Positions 1 to 8,442 of a stretch of 64,000 nt of DNA are shown here, one piece after another (the first letter of the stretch is position 1; each line of letters starts with the position of its first letter). The notes under the pieces are model-generated. The model made no database searches. It had not been told where the DNA came from and saw nothing but the letters and a program-made list of their open reading frames with translations. Both the position numbers and the translations under genes were made by a program. This DNA comes from Gracilaria domingensis (taxonomy: Eukaryota; Rhodophyta; Florideophyceae; Gracilariales; Gracilariaceae): assembly GCA_022539475.1 (NCBI GenBank), contig VCMS01000217.1, forward strand, positions 1 through 64,000. Direction: 5' to 3'.

Positions 1-1904
1 AATGCTCAAGGTAATTCCGCCCTGCATCGCAGTGAAGCAGTCCCGTGGACGAAGAGGAGGACTCCGCGCTGCTGCTGCTGCAGACATCTGGCCAGTGAAG
101 ATAGGGGAGCCCGCGAAGAAGTGCACGGAACGGGGCAAGGTGAGTGTTATAGGGAAATTGAGCACGGCCGAAATCGAGGTGCCCATAGAAGTTCTGGATA
201 GCTCTGAAAGGAACAGCGGGCTCCGACGAGGAAGAGGTAGAAGACATTTCACACAACAGATGAGATCTACTCGTAACAGCATGGACATGAATCGGTGACC
301 TGATGTCTCACTAAATGAAACATGTGCTGAGAGGAAGGTTCGATGAAAGGTTCAGTTCGTGGCATTGGGAGAGGGAGCGAATGCAGAGAACGCAGGCAGT
401 TCTGCATTTGTGGATGACGATGAGCTTCTTTCTGTGACAGTTCCACGGGTTGTCACTCTCGAGAAAGATGCTGCACCAGACGATCAGCAAGAGACAGGTG
501 GGGGGTCATTTGATGACGAGTTACCTACAGCTCTTCCGGAATATGAGGAGCACGGACTTGTTCGAGGTGACCCATATGATGGCCCACCGAACCCATCATG
601 GTGCGGGTATGCCAGGCTGAGACCGCAGGAATGGCAAGGGAAGAACGTAATTGAGCACAAGGACCCCTGGCTCAGAGTCATTCACTTGCCGAAGGGACAT
701 AGGTCGGAGCTGCTAAGTGTCTCGAATCTCAGAGATGTACACCATCTTGTCTTTTGGCACGCTGCAAGGCTGAACATCGCCTACGGGCGGAGACATTTGG
801 TATGCAGTATCCTCGTACTCGACCGACAGGTATGGATGATGAAGAGGTGCTGTGGGTTGCTGCGAAGGAGCATGACGAATTTGGGCAAATGTTCTTCCCC
901 GAATGCAAGCTGAGCTAAGGCAGAATGGATATTGCGTGCTTGATGGCTTTGCGACGAATAATGGTGTCCCTAAATGGGAGGAGTTGGAAGAAGTTCGGGA
1001 GTTCGGAGATGTGTCGGGGAAGTTGGTGGACTTCTTCGAGAATGAGTATGGAGCGATCCCGATATACGGAAAGGAGAGGAACAGAAGTCGTCTGTTCAAA
1101 TAATCAACGATGATGAAGGATGGAAGGACGGTAGCGATGGACCATTTGAGGGGAGAGTGATGTCGACACGTTGGGGTACGGTGGAGAAGCCGGAGGATAA
1201 TGAGGAGCTCAGGTGAGTTGTAAGGTCGCGTGCTTTACTTGTGTTCGAATGGGTACAATTGCTGCGGCTTTGGGACTATGGGACAATGAAAGGGAAGCTG
1301 TGAAGATGTACACTCCGAAAACTGGTGGTCGATTTCTGGGACGACGAGAAAGTGCAAGCGCCAGACGCTGCACACCGACTTCAGTGGTCTGGTTACGAAG
1401 GAAACAATGAATACTGGCAACCCCGGATACTTTGTAATGGTCTCTGGGAAAGAGGGCTTTCCTCTCTGGGTGAGCGCTGGAAGCCATCAACTGGTGGGGA
1501 TGAACAACCAACAGTTGCGAGTGATGTCGGAGGTGTATCCAGCGAAGAAGATAATCATCCCACCGTACTCTGTATTCGTGGGCCGTGGTGATGTGACACA
1601 TGCTGGAGCAAGTGGGAAGGACAAGGTGGATAGGCCCGAGTCTATGGATTTGCTGGTTAGATACCACATGTACATGGTACCAGAGGGCTACACACTACCT
1701 GATGCTGTTCATCGGGTGCGGGATTTCCGACCCACGTTTATCAATGGTGACGAGGAGGAGGAGGCGGAGGATGAACTGTTGTCCAATAAGGAGGGTGGGA
1801 CGGTTGACATGGACGAAGACCAAGTGGTCGTGGAGATTGGTGTGGAAGCGGACGCCGGTAGAACCGAAGTGCTCGAGAGTAGTAGTGATGACGATTTGCA
1901 ATAA
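1..1904 (+). pseudogene. Decayed gene or relic, possibly with a double-stranded beta-helix (PhyH/2OG-oxygenase-like) end
   Basis: Several open stretches on one strand (359-913, 903-1103, 1407-1904) read as parts of one protein but lie in different frames. The first is acidic and Pro-rich with a WCGYARL segment. The second reads NGYCVLDGFA, the kind of opening seen in phytanoyl-CoA dioxygenase-like proteins. The third has a GSH, then IPPYSVFVGRGDVTHAG, then VRYHMY, which would fit the distal His and Arg of a double-stranded beta-helix. The stretch 1-298 probably belongs to the same relic. A GTGAGT at about 1,212 could be a splice donor, so introns are an alternative to decay. The proximal HxD iron motif is not visible. 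The tail ends in a Glu/Asp-rich segment. The family call is inference only. Confidence 0.35.
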
Positions 1905-2247
1905 TGAGGCTGCGAGCGCCTCGAAGTGGATGAGAATGAGATGATTAGTAAATTATGTGTGTCTTGCGAGTATTAAGAGTAGTATACTATTACAAGGCTA
2001 TACATATGAACATAGAAAGGGTGCGGCAGGCTGGTATTGAACAAATGTCAAACGTCTTTGGTCCAGTTGCGTCTAATTGCAACATGCGAAATGCTCGGTA
2101 ACGTTAACATCATTGGTGGCACCAGTCAATTCGCAATTGAACATGTAGCGTCCTAACATTTCTGAAACTGCACTTAAGGTTGCTTTTAAGAGAAGTGTGA
2201 AACTGAGAAGTCTATACAGTTCCTGTCTATGCGGTACTTGTGGCAGT
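1905..2247. other. Intergenic, no gene seen
   Basis: AT-rich spacer between the decayed frame cluster and the plus-strand phosphatase paralogue. I see no RNA gene or repeat. An open frame extends upstream of 2,248 with non-ATG codons but has no counterpart in the paralogue at 3,161-4,033. Confidence 0.4.
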
Positions 2248-3108
2248 ATGGTGACTGTATCAGGAAAAATGGCAGAGGAACAGAGAGACTTGGCGGAAAT
2301 TTCACCAAATACCTTGTCTAAGTTCATATATGCCAATGGTTACGGTATATTAAGTTCCGTTGATGGAACGTTGAGAAGAGAAGGAGAGTCAATTCCAGAA
2401 GAACTTGTGAAGTGTATGAAGTTCATTGACGAACGTGTTGGTTTCGGACTTGTCACAGGGGGTGATGTGGGCGACGTGGAGGGGAAAATGGAAGGAATCG
2501 GAGACTATAAGTTTGGTGTCTCGGCGAATCATGGAGCTTTCCTGCGTTTCTCTGACGAGAGGGAAATTAAGGGTGCATTCAATGATCACACCCTTGACCA
2601 CACTGTTGACGGACTACTGTTCCTGGCAAGGGATTTGAATAGGAGGCATGGTATTGTAAATGATTATGACAAGGGGTTCGTGGAGACCAGAAGTGATAGT
2701 GGCCTTCCCAATTTCGTGTACAACAAACTGTGGCAGTGGAAAGAAGAAGTGGATTCTGCTATTGGGGACCTGTTGCAGAAGATGGATGCGTTTGTTATCT
2801 ATCCCGGCGATAAAAGTTGCGAAATTGTGGACAAGCGATACACAAAAGAAAGCGGAGGAGAAAATCTTGTGGATAATGAACCGAGATTTATTGATACGTA
2901 TGACGTCGTGACGTTCGGAAGTGCTTTGAGCGACGGGCCTTTGCATGAGGTAGGCGTGTACGGCGTTCACGTCAAAGAAGATTGTATCCCGCGTGGAGTA
3001 CACAACCTGTTCGAAAGCGTGGAGGATGTACATTCGACAATTATGTTCGTGGCTCTGTTGTACGGCTACGAGGAAAAGCAGCACGATAAAAACCACCAAG
3101 ATTCATAA
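2248..3108 (+). CDS. HAD-IIB-like phosphatase paralogue, likely catalytically dead
   Basis: Intact frame of about 280 residues, from ATG at 2,248 (or 2,269, which matches the paralogue's length better). It has the layout of the HAD-IIB sugar-phosphatase group: motif I near the start, a TG motif about 35 residues later, a cap region, then a D-containing motif IV (GSALSDGPLHEV) and a C-terminal VEDVH helix. Motif I reads SSVDGTL, where the paralogue on the other strand reads SDVDGTL, so the nucleophilic Asp is Ser (TCC). The TGR motif is also changed, to TGG. Both changes would abolish HAD phosphatase chemistry, so this is probably a pseudoenzyme or an early pseudogene. It faces the paralogue tail to tail, 52 bp away. 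The substrate is unknown; sugar phosphates or phosphoglycosides are typical of the group. Confidence 0.7.
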   Translation: MVTVSGKMAEEQRDLAEISPNTLSKFIYANGYGILSSVDGTLRREGESIPEELVKCMKFIDERVGFGLVTGGDVGDVEGKMEGIGDYKFGVSANHGAFLRFSDEREIKGAFNDHTLDHTVDGLLFLARDLNRRHGIVNDYDKGFVETRSDSGLPNFVYNKLWQWKEEVDSAIGDLLQKMDAFVIYPGDKSCEIVDKRYTKESGGENLVDNEPRFIDTYDVVTFGSALSDGPLHEVGVYGVHVKEDCIPRGVHNLFESVEDVHSTIMFVALLYGYEEKQHDKNHQDS

Positions 3109-3160
3109 AAGGGTATTGAGATATACACGACACTTTTATTACTGAGCTCTCATATCATAG

Positions 3161-4033
3161 CTAAGTATTAAAGGCATCGTAGCACTTGAAACAAATTCCA
3201 AGAGCATTTCTAAACCTTTGACACTTGCATTTTCTGTACCCGTACAGTTCTGCCACCCTTCTGATGGTCTCATGCACGTCCTCCACCCCATCAACAAGAT
3301 ATGTTACCCCTGCTGGATGGTCTTCTCCCTTCACATGAACTGCCAGGGTTGCCATTTCATATAGAGGGCCATCATTGGAAGCATTCCCGAAAGCAACGAT
3401 TAAATGTGTGTCGAACTGGGGGTCGTTTTCAACCAAGGCTAGCGCCCCACTATTTTTCGTGAAACGAATGTCCCCTATGTCACAGTTTTAATCTTGAGGG
3501 TACGCAACCAGGTTCGGAAAGGATGTCAACACTTTTGAAATACCGGAGTTAACTTCTGTTTTCCACTTCGACAGTCCATTGTACGTGAAATTAGGGAGTC
3601 CACTGTCTTTTCTAGTGCTCACCACTGCTTGTTGACGCTCTTCGTGAAGTCCGTGCGATTCATTTAAGGAGAGTGCAAGTCTCTCAAGTTCGGCTGCACA
3701 TCTTTCGTAACCTTCCCTGTCAAGGTCCTGATCAATTTCGGTACCATTGGATAATCTCACCCGTGCGCCTTGGTTTCCAGAGATGCCAAAAGTGTAGCCA
3801 CCCAGGTGCTCCATGAAACTCTCGGCATCCTCTATATCTCGCCCAGTAGCAATTCCGAAACCAACGCGTGCGTTGATGTACTTCATGCATTTGACTGTTT
3901 CGGCAGGAATGTTCTCCCCAGCTCTTTTCAGAGTACCGTCAACATCACTAATCACGGCGTAGCCATTTTCGAATATTTCGTTAGCCAGCTGCTGAGGAGT
4001 TACTTCTTGGGCTCTAACTTCCGAGTTATACAT
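3161..4033 (-). pseudogene. HAD-IIB-like phosphatase with one in-frame stop
   Basis: Start ATG at 4,033 (MYNSEVRA). Motif I is SDVDGTLKR with both Asp residues, motif II is ATGRDIEDAE, a GISGNQGA strand follows, and motif IV is GNASNDGPLYEM. All catalytic positions of a HAD-IIB phosphatase are therefore present, unlike in the paralogue. The frame is interrupted by a single TAA at 3,488-3,490 and then continues in the same frame to 3,161 with good similarity to the plus-strand copy (…GDIRFTKNSG…). The stop falls where the paralogue has the Lys of GDKS, so AAA to TAA is the simplest change. Without the second part motif IV is lost. It could be a recent null allele, a sequencing error or read-through. 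The natural substrate cannot be read from the sequence. Confidence 0.65.
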
Positions 4034-4177
4034 GTTTTGAAAGCTTTCGAAAGGGTTCGTTTTGCAAATGGGTGTGGGTATACGAATGAGAAGGATGTGA
4101 TTGATGTTCACAAGGTGTTTCGTAGTATAAAAAGAGTCTAAGAACGACCATATACGGGTATTGTAGTACTGTTTCAA

Positions 4178-4660
4178 AACGTTACTAGGAGGAGAAGTTT
4201 TTGCATCGATTTGAAGTAAAGAAAGGATGATTTAGTCATAAATTATATGTACGGGTTCAAGTGGGTAAAGAAAACTGTAAATATCTTTAACATGAGCTTA
4301 GAAATCAAGAAGAGTAAAACCACTTCCATTACGGATTGAAACCCATAAAAGGTTTACCTTACTTTATACGGGTGCCCCAAGTAATGCAAACGCTTAGTTC
4401 TTCAGAAATATCACAATTTTTGTACTTGTTTCGTTACTAGTATCGTGCACTTTAATGATGTGGAATGACCCTTTTCCATCTAGCAAAAACTTAGCGAAGT
4501 ATTAGTGATAACGGATGTAGGATTTAAAGGGGCATATTTGAACCACAGAAGGAAGAACAATATAAGTAATGTAATAGGAACAGGTCATTTCGATAAAGTA
4601 ACTTTTATGTTTAACTATCTCTAAAAGGTTTACAACACCGAAAAGTCATGTGTTCTAACC
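4178..4660. other. Intergenic, AT-rich, no gene seen
   Basis: About 480 bp between the 5' end of the minus-strand phosphatase and the 3' end of the minus-strand reductase-like gene. No open frame worth calling, no tRNA-like fold and no clear repeat. It may hold the phosphatase promoter at its left end. Confidence 0.4.
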
Positions 4661-5563
4661 TCAAAGCTGGGGGAATGGGGAGGGGGATAACTTTTCCTTA
4701 ACAACGTTGACGTAGTTTGTATGAAAAGGAGCGGGGTCACCGCCTACAATGTTTCTTTCTTGGCGGGAAAAGTCGTAGAAGTACGCGTTCCTAAACTGAA
4801 AGTCGGAGAAAGAAGTAAGGAAGCCAACGAGAGTTTTCCCATATGCAAGAAGTCGCCCAACGGTCTCTTCCAGGTTGAAAGTAGTACCTGTCTTAAGCGA
4901 AACTATCTTCAACAGCTCTTTCATTATTGTGAGCACAACCGTACTGCACTCCGTAGCGACTACGTCCATAGGAATGAAACCTCTGGAGGCTTCGACGATG
5001 TTGAACGATGATAGCCACACGAGCTTCTCATAATAGCTTACGAGAAATGTATCTTCGTCGACAACCCCGCAAGTGAGACCCATAGACCTAAACCTGTCTG
5101 CAACGTTGGAGGCCCACTTTCCTGTTACGACAGTGAGACCATCAGGACTTTGAGGAGTGACACCATCCTGCGGAGCTGCGTTTCTTGAGGGGACACCAAC
5201 GTATAGAACAACTTTTGAACATGTGTCCACACCGAGCTTCGAAACCAATGGTATGATGTCTCCATTCTGGAAGAAAACGAGATTCTCTCTGAGCGAATAA
5301 GGGCAAGCCTGAATTACGGTCTCCAGGGTGTTCGTTCTTCCACAAACTAGTATCGGTACATCAGAAAGATGAGAGGTAGCAGCCATGCTGCAGAATTCGT
5401 GTGCGGAAATGACCGTATCTTCTTCGTTCGCCAGCATGGTACCTATACGCCCCCTTCCAACAATAACGGCTCGAGTCCTTCGGGCGGGAGATGAAGCCTG
5501 AGGGACGTCAGAGTATCTGGGACTCGGAGGCGGAGTCGGAGGCATGTCGGACTGGGAGTTCAT
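4661..5563 (-). CDS. Ketopantoate-reductase-like NAD(P)-binding protein
   Basis: Intact frame. I favour the ATG at 5,563 (MNSQSDMPPTPPPSP), giving about 300 residues; the frame runs on to 5,764, and that extra Ser/Arg/Pro-rich stretch could be a targeting peptide. After a Pro/Ser-rich leader comes a Rossmann start, AVIVGRGRIGTML (GxGxxG type), then VPILVCGRTNTL and NLVFFQNGDI, which match the order of strands in the ketopantoate reductase (ApbA/PanE) fold. The C-terminal half (YYEKLVWLSSFNIVEA) is helical and carries the position where that family has its catalytic Lys (EKLVW). The family makes D-pantoate for coenzyme A, but many eukaryotic members have other or unknown roles. The fold is moderately sure, the reaction is not. 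A divergent AT-rich spacer lies upstream. Confidence 0.6.
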   Translation of the reverse strand: MNSQSDMPPTPPPSPRYSDVPQASSPARRTRAVIVGRGRIGTMLANEEDTVISAHEFCSMAATSHLSDVPILVCGRTNTLETVIQACPYSLRENLVFFQNGDIIPLVSKLGVDTCSKVVLYVGVPSRNAAPQDGVTPQSPDGLTVVTGKWASNVADRFRSMGLTCGVVDEDTFLVSYYEKLVWLSSFNIVEASRGFIPMDVVATECSTVVLTIMKELLKIVSLKTGTTFNLEETVGRLLAYGKTLVGFLTSFSDFQFRNAYFYDFSRQERNIVGGDPAPFHTNYVNVVKEKLSPSPFPQL

Positions 5564-5960
5564 TGCAAGTGTTCGAATGTTTTTGTGTGACGATAGAAAT
5601 GGAAGATGGGGCGGAGAACTGCTGGGGTAAAGAGTGATACTTAAGTACAAACGGTTGGGAAGCGCAGAACGGGAACATGGTTCACTTTGTGAAAGTGAGC
5701 GAAATGTATGATATGTGATTGTACTGAAGGAATGATAGGGCTTGTATGAGACGACAAGCCACAAAGTGTGATGATGTTTTATGAAAAGTAGGTGGAAGAG
5801 TAGAAAGTGTACAATGAATGAAACTGATTTCGAACCTGAGTTGTAAAGTAGTTGTAAAGTACGAGTTACGGGGAGCTTGAATACAGGATGAAAGGAGCCA
5901 TTTTGGCTTCATAAATGACGTGAACGGGTTCTATAGCTTCACTTGGATTGCCATAATTAA

Positions 5961-6281
5961 AAGGATGGAGTTGGATTGCGCCCGAATACGTCTATAAAGG
6001 TCGTAGAAGCACTTATGAAGGAAGGAGTTGTAGACATGTTATTGTTGATGACGGTGGAGCCAGGGTTTGGAGGACAGGCGTTTATGGAGGGTGTTCTTGA
6101 TAAGGTGCGACATGCAAGGAAGTTGTACCCAAGAATAGGGATACCGGTGGATGGAGGTATTGGACTGAGTACTGTGAAAGCAGTAGTGAAGGCCGGTGCA
6201 AACATTTCAGTTGCAGGATCTGCCATCTTTGGCTCGAGTAACCCAGCTCATGTCATAGCTGGTTTTCGAAAGGTTGGTTAG
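5961..6281 (+). pseudogene. rpe: Ribulose-phosphate 3-epimerase, C-terminal half only
   Basis: The 105-odd residues match the second half of ribulose-phosphate 3-epimerase, the Calvin-cycle and pentose-phosphate enzyme that interconverts ribulose 5-phosphate and xylulose 5-phosphate. Visible are GLRPNTSI, the catalytic-loop motif TVEPGFGGQ, the Asp-containing PVDGGIG and the phosphate-binding VAGSAIFGS. The normal protein is about 220-240 residues, so the first half, with the metal-binding His and Asp, is missing. A stop codon (5,958-5,960) stands directly before the conserved KDGVGL, and no upstream frame encodes the first half. It is either a 5'-truncated pseudogene or a 3' exon whose upstream exons lie elsewhere; the AG at 5,962-5,963 is a poor acceptor with no pyrimidine tract. 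The gene ends in a normal stop at 6,281. Confidence 0.8.
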
Positions 6282-6348
6282 AGATAGTAGCATAAAATTA
6301 TTGTTTATTACATTGTTACCTTTACGTGTTATCACGACTAAATTCTCC

Positions 6349-6700
6349 GTCTCCATTGGAGATGTATTTCTCTTGTATCACAACCGGGAAAGGATGTGAG
6401 AGAACATCAATATATCCCCAGTGGACGCTGAGAGGGAGGATGAACTACTCTACGTGCTACCATTGTTACCCATCCGGTGTCGAGTGGTGACATATTCTTT
6501 TTTTGTCACAACTCACAAAGGATGTGACGGAAGAAGAACATGCCCCCAGTCGAGACAGAGGGTGAGCAACTCTAAGTACAATCACTAGTCCCTAGCTTGC
6601 CTCCACTGGCAATATCTTCCTGTTTTGCTAAACATCGAGTGGGATTATGGTGGAAGAGAAAAATATCGCCGGTCGAGGCGAGGTGGGTGGGGACTATGTG
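6349..6700. repeat. Diverged tandem repeat, about 125 bp unit, about three copies
   Basis: Three successive blocks begin near 6,354, 6,480 and 6,602 and share, in order, a CA.TGG..ATAT-like start, a pyrimidine run, a CACAA-like box, GGATGTGA or GGATTATGG, a purine run with AACAT or AAATAT, CCCCAGT or CGCCGGTCGAG, and a GAGGG-rich end. Copies differ by many substitutions and small gaps. A partial fourth copy (ATTGTTACC) may precede them near 6,313. It lies between the epimerase remnant and the coiled-coil gene and could be regulatory or an old minisatellite. Confidence 0.5.
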
Positions 6701-6912
6701 AAGAGGGGACAGAGAGATGGCGCTTAAATAGTGGAAGGTGCGGAGGTGTACAGTAGATGTTTTGGCGGGAAATGGGATGAGGGAAACAGGGACAATCATG
6801 GTGCTGGATATAGCCCGTGTGGTTGGACAGTGGGGGTGGACAGCACAGTTTAGCTCGATTGCACTGTATCGCAGCGGAAACTTCGATCCAACTACTACTT
6901 CTTCTTCTGAAG

Positions 6913-7842
6913 ATGTCGAACGGATACGTGAAGGATGAGGAGCTGTGGGTGCTGTTGGAGGGGAAGGAGGTACCGCAGACGCCGTCACCAAAGCGGGAAG
7001 AGGACGTGATTACGGCGGCTGGTCGGATGTCGCAGAAGAAGGAAGTGGCTGATGAAGGAAAGAAGTGTGAGGCGAGGAGAGGGGATGGTGATGAGGTGGA
7101 GAAGGGGGTAGAATTGGAGGTGGAGGGGGTCGCAATAGAGAGAAGGGGTGCGGTGCATCTGAGTCAGTTAGAGGTTGGAGACCAGATAGAGAGTGGGGGC
7201 GGAGAGGGTGACAGGGAGATGCGGTTTGTGGGGGAGATGAAGGCGAGGGTGGGGATGTTGGGGTTGGTGATGAAGGAGCAACTGGACGATGGAATTGTGG
7301 AGATTGTAACGGAAATGGGCGGTGTGGTGCTGAGTGGGGGTGGTAGTGGTGTTTCGGTTGAGGCGATTTCGAGCCTGCGGAATTCGTTGTCGGTATTGGG
7401 AGTGGAGATGAGAAATCATGTGTATGGGATAGTGGAGTGTGCGGGAAGGGAGGTTGGAGAGTTGCGGGAGGAGAATAGGGTTCTGAACGAGAGGTTGGAC
7501 GTGCTGGAGAAGGAGGTGAAGGAGCTGTGCAAGAGGCAAAGATTGGTGGAAGAGGAGACGGTGAAAGGAGGTGTGGAGGGAAAGACGGAGAAGGGAAGTG
7601 TGGGAAGGGTGGCGGTGCAGAAGGGGTCTCCTGTGACACCGAAGACAAAGGGTGGTGGGGTTGGGGATGGGAAGAGCCGTCTGAAGAAGAGGCGTAAGGA
7701 GATGAAGAAGGTGGAGGAGGAGGTGCCGCGGGAGGGAGTGGGAGCTCCGGTGGTGACTGGGTTTAGGAGTGCGGCGGAGGTAGCGCGGACTGCGAAGGGG
7801 ATTCTGAGGGGACAGGAGGAGAGAAGGATGGGAGGGATTTGA
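6913..7842 (+). CDS. Hypothetical Glu/Lys/Gly-rich coiled-coil protein
   Basis: Open frame of about 309 residues from ATG at 6,913 (MSNGYVKDEEL); the frame extends upstream to 6,817 but that stretch looks like 5' leader. No recognised domain. The N-terminal half is acidic and Gly-rich. Residues of about 190-250 give a heptad pattern (VGELREENRVLNERLDVLEKEV) that should form a coiled coil. The C-terminal third is basic (GKSRLKKRRKEMKKVEEEV), like a nuclear localisation or nucleic-acid-binding tail. The coding strand is strongly purine-rich over nearly the whole length. Long frames on the opposite strand here are by-products of that bias. It could be a real nuclear protein or a relic of an element's first gene; it does not match the Gag proteins further right. 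Confidence 0.45.
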   Translation: MSNGYVKDEELWVLLEGKEVPQTPSPKREEDVITAAGRMSQKKEVADEGKKCEARRGDGDEVEKGVELEVEGVAIERRGAVHLSQLEVGDQIESGGGEGDREMRFVGEMKARVGMLGLVMKEQLDDGIVEIVTEMGGVVLSGGGSGVSVEAISSLRNSLSVLGVEMRNHVYGIVECAGREVGELREENRVLNERLDVLEKEVKELCKRQRLVEEETVKGGVEGKTEKGSVGRVAVQKGSPVTPKTKGGGVGDGKSRLKKRRKEMKKVEEEVPREGVGAPVVTGFRSAAEVARTAKGILRGQEERRMGGI

Positions 7843-8272
7843 AGCCGTTTTGGGGCGAGGCGGGTATACGAGAAGGGGGAGAGTTGTCCACCTGACTTCT
7901 ACAAAATGAACGCGTGATGGGCGAGAAATGGGTAAAAAGCGGGGGTGGTGTGGACTGGGAAGAAGTGATGGGATGATTGAGGTGGGATGAATTGCGATTG
8001 GCATTGCAACATGGGAGAAAATGGAAACGCAAACTAGCACGAGTGCAGTTTTGAGAGAGGGTCGCGGAAAAGAGTGAATGGGGTGGTGCGGCGAAGTAGA
8101 ACCTCTACAAAAACTAGGGGACCCAAGCACTAAACTGCGCGAAATGGAATTTAATATTCCAAAATTTCTTAATTTTTTGAGTGCCAGCCTCTGCTACCCC
8201 CTCGTGCGCCCCAAATAGCCCCAAAACTAGCTTAGTTTCCAAAGCGAACAGACTATATTCCACTTTGCAGAA

Positions 8273-8442
8273 CACAGACGATCTTTATCCTGGATTTCCT
8301 TGCTAGGTTCGTGCATGAGGCCGATATACTCGGTATGAGTGGAGCACAGGCATACGTAGCACTGCCGTATTTCCTGTCGGGATCTGCCAAAGATCAGTAC
8401 AATTCTGTTCGAGGAATCTCGAGGGCCTCGGAAGGAGGAGTC
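8273..8442 (+). mobile_element. Fossil gag fragment, Ty3/gypsy (left piece of element A)
   Basis: A short stretch resembling the Gag core of the chromoviruses in the right half of the window, for example ILDFLARF, EADIL, AQAYVALPYFL and SRASEGGV, which correspond to Gag sequence at about 42,015-42,170 in element D. It is an old, broken fossil. It stops at the same Gag position where another fossil piece starts at 25,758, with GGAGTC at both junctions, so the two look like one copy split by a later insertion. Nothing of the Gag N-terminus or LTR is recognisable upstream. Confidence 0.75.

Noticed and set aside
3488-3490. Recoding of the stop as a non-standard amino acid
   Set aside because: TAA is not a known selenocysteine or pyrrolysine codon, and the paralogue has an ordinary Lys there.
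7010-8130. Long Pro/Ser/His-rich frames on the minus strand (up to 320 codons)
   Set aside because: They mirror the purine-rich coding strand of the gene at 6,913-7,842; composition explains them.
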